Shown here piece after piece: positions 5,369 to 5,810 of a DNA stretch of 5,810 nt. The translations under genes and the position numbers were made by a program. Origin of the DNA: Candidatus Dadabacteria bacterium (lineage in GTDB: Bacteria; Bdellovibrionota_C; UBA2361; J135); contig RFKT01000184.1 in NCBI GenBank assembly GCA_003694225.1, positions 1 through 5,810 on the forward strand, written 5' to 3'. Positions within the stretch are counted from its first letter, which is position 1; each line of letters opens with the position of its first letter. Below the pieces are notes generated by a model. It did no database searches. It worked only from the letters and a program-made list of their open reading frames with translations, and was not told the DNA's origin.

Positions 5369-5810
5369 ATGGCCTTGCCCCAAATTGTTAAGGTGAAGGG
5401 ACCATATTTCTTTTGTGTGTATTTGTTTTTCTTCCTTGTGCTTGGCTTTGCGCTGGAAAATACTGCGTTATCCAAGCCTTGGATAGCGCGTCGATTAGAG
5501 CAGATATCTAAAAAACATCCCGCAAGCGGAATAGTAGTGTTTGACCTTAATTCTAGAAAGTTAATCTACCAGCAAAACCGATCTAAACTTTATATCCCCG
5601 CTAGCGTTTTAAAGTTGGTTATAAGTGCTGTGGCGCTAAAAACCTTAGGCCCGGATTATAGATTTGAGACAAAGGTCTCCTATTCACCTATAAGGGGAGA
5701 TAGCTCTGTAGCCAGATTGGCAGTGAGAGGATCAGGGGATCCATCGTTTGACATTGATGAGATGTGGCTTTTGGTAAGGGAGATAAAAAAGAGCGGAATA
5801 AATTCAATTA
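5369..5810 (+). CDS. dacB: D-alanyl-D-alanine carboxypeptidase/endopeptidase (PBP4, peptidase S13), N-terminal part
   Basis: The first 147 codons are present and the gene runs off the right edge. Residues 13-30 are a strongly hydrophobic signal or anchor segment (YFFCVYLFFFLVLGFAL), so the protein acts in the periplasm or at the outer face of the membrane. The active-site motif SxxK is S79-V-L-K82 in IPASVLKLVISAVAL, preceded by GIVVFDLNSRKLIYQQN, typical of PBP4-type enzymes. RGSGDPSFD (about 119-127) is the conserved 'G-x-G-D-P' segment of family S13. The SxN and KTG motifs lie beyond the window. The family cleaves terminal D-alanine or peptide cross-links in peptidoglycan. The start is uncertain: ATG 5369 has no good ribosome site, and TTG 5363 or GTG 5393 are alternatives. 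It follows the ferredoxin by 108 bases without a convincing terminator, so read-through is possible. Confidence 0.85.
   Translation, partial: MALPQIVKVKGPYFFCVYLFFFLVLGFALENTALSKPWIARRLEQISKKHPASGIVVFDLNSRKLIYQQNRSKLYIPASVLKLVISAVALKTLGPDYRFETKVSYSPIRGDSSVARLAVRGSGDPSFDIDEMWLLVREIKKSGINSI

Overview
The window looks like a moderately AT-rich bacterial chromosome segment, with frequent ATA, AGA and AGG codons. It probably comes from a Gram-negative-type bacterium that makes menaquinone. The support is a MenC-type enzyme, a PBP4/DacB-type murein carboxypeptidase and a seven-iron ferredoxin. No gene pins down the phylum, and I see no IS element, CRISPR array, tRNA, rRNA or phage gene.

Layout: (1) 1-272, minus strand: the first 90 codons of an o-succinylbenzoate synthase-type enzyme (menC), running off the left edge. 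(2) 273-404: a divergent intergenic region with a promoter candidate for each direction. (3) 405-1505, plus strand: an E1-like (MoeB/ThiF/HesA) adenylyltransferase fused to a rhodanese domain. (4) 1643-3907, plus strand: a large secreted clan GH-A glycosidase, nearest GH39, with an unusual polybasic segment followed by an acidic linker in front of the enzyme part; its start is ambiguous and lies at a run of six G. (5) 4000-4485, minus strand: a convergent orphan protein of 161 aa with amphipathic helices. (6) 4486-4900: a 415-base region without a protein gene, holding a long hairpin, four copies of TCACAA and a strong plus-strand terminator with a competing hairpin. (7) 4901-5260, plus strand: a ferredoxin with a long inter-cluster insertion. 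(8) 5369-5810, plus strand: the N-terminal part of a DacB/PBP4 D-Ala-D-Ala carboxypeptidase, cut by the right edge.

The genes do not form one obvious pathway. Most look like separate short transcription units (housekeeping cofactor, redox and cell-wall genes) around two accessory genes: the polybasic glycosidase and the convergent small amphipathic protein. The points most worth a second look are the 4486-4900 regulatory region, whose terminator sits 50-60 bases before the ferredoxin gene, the orphan small protein, and the charge-segregated N-terminus of the glycosidase. None of these proves a new system.
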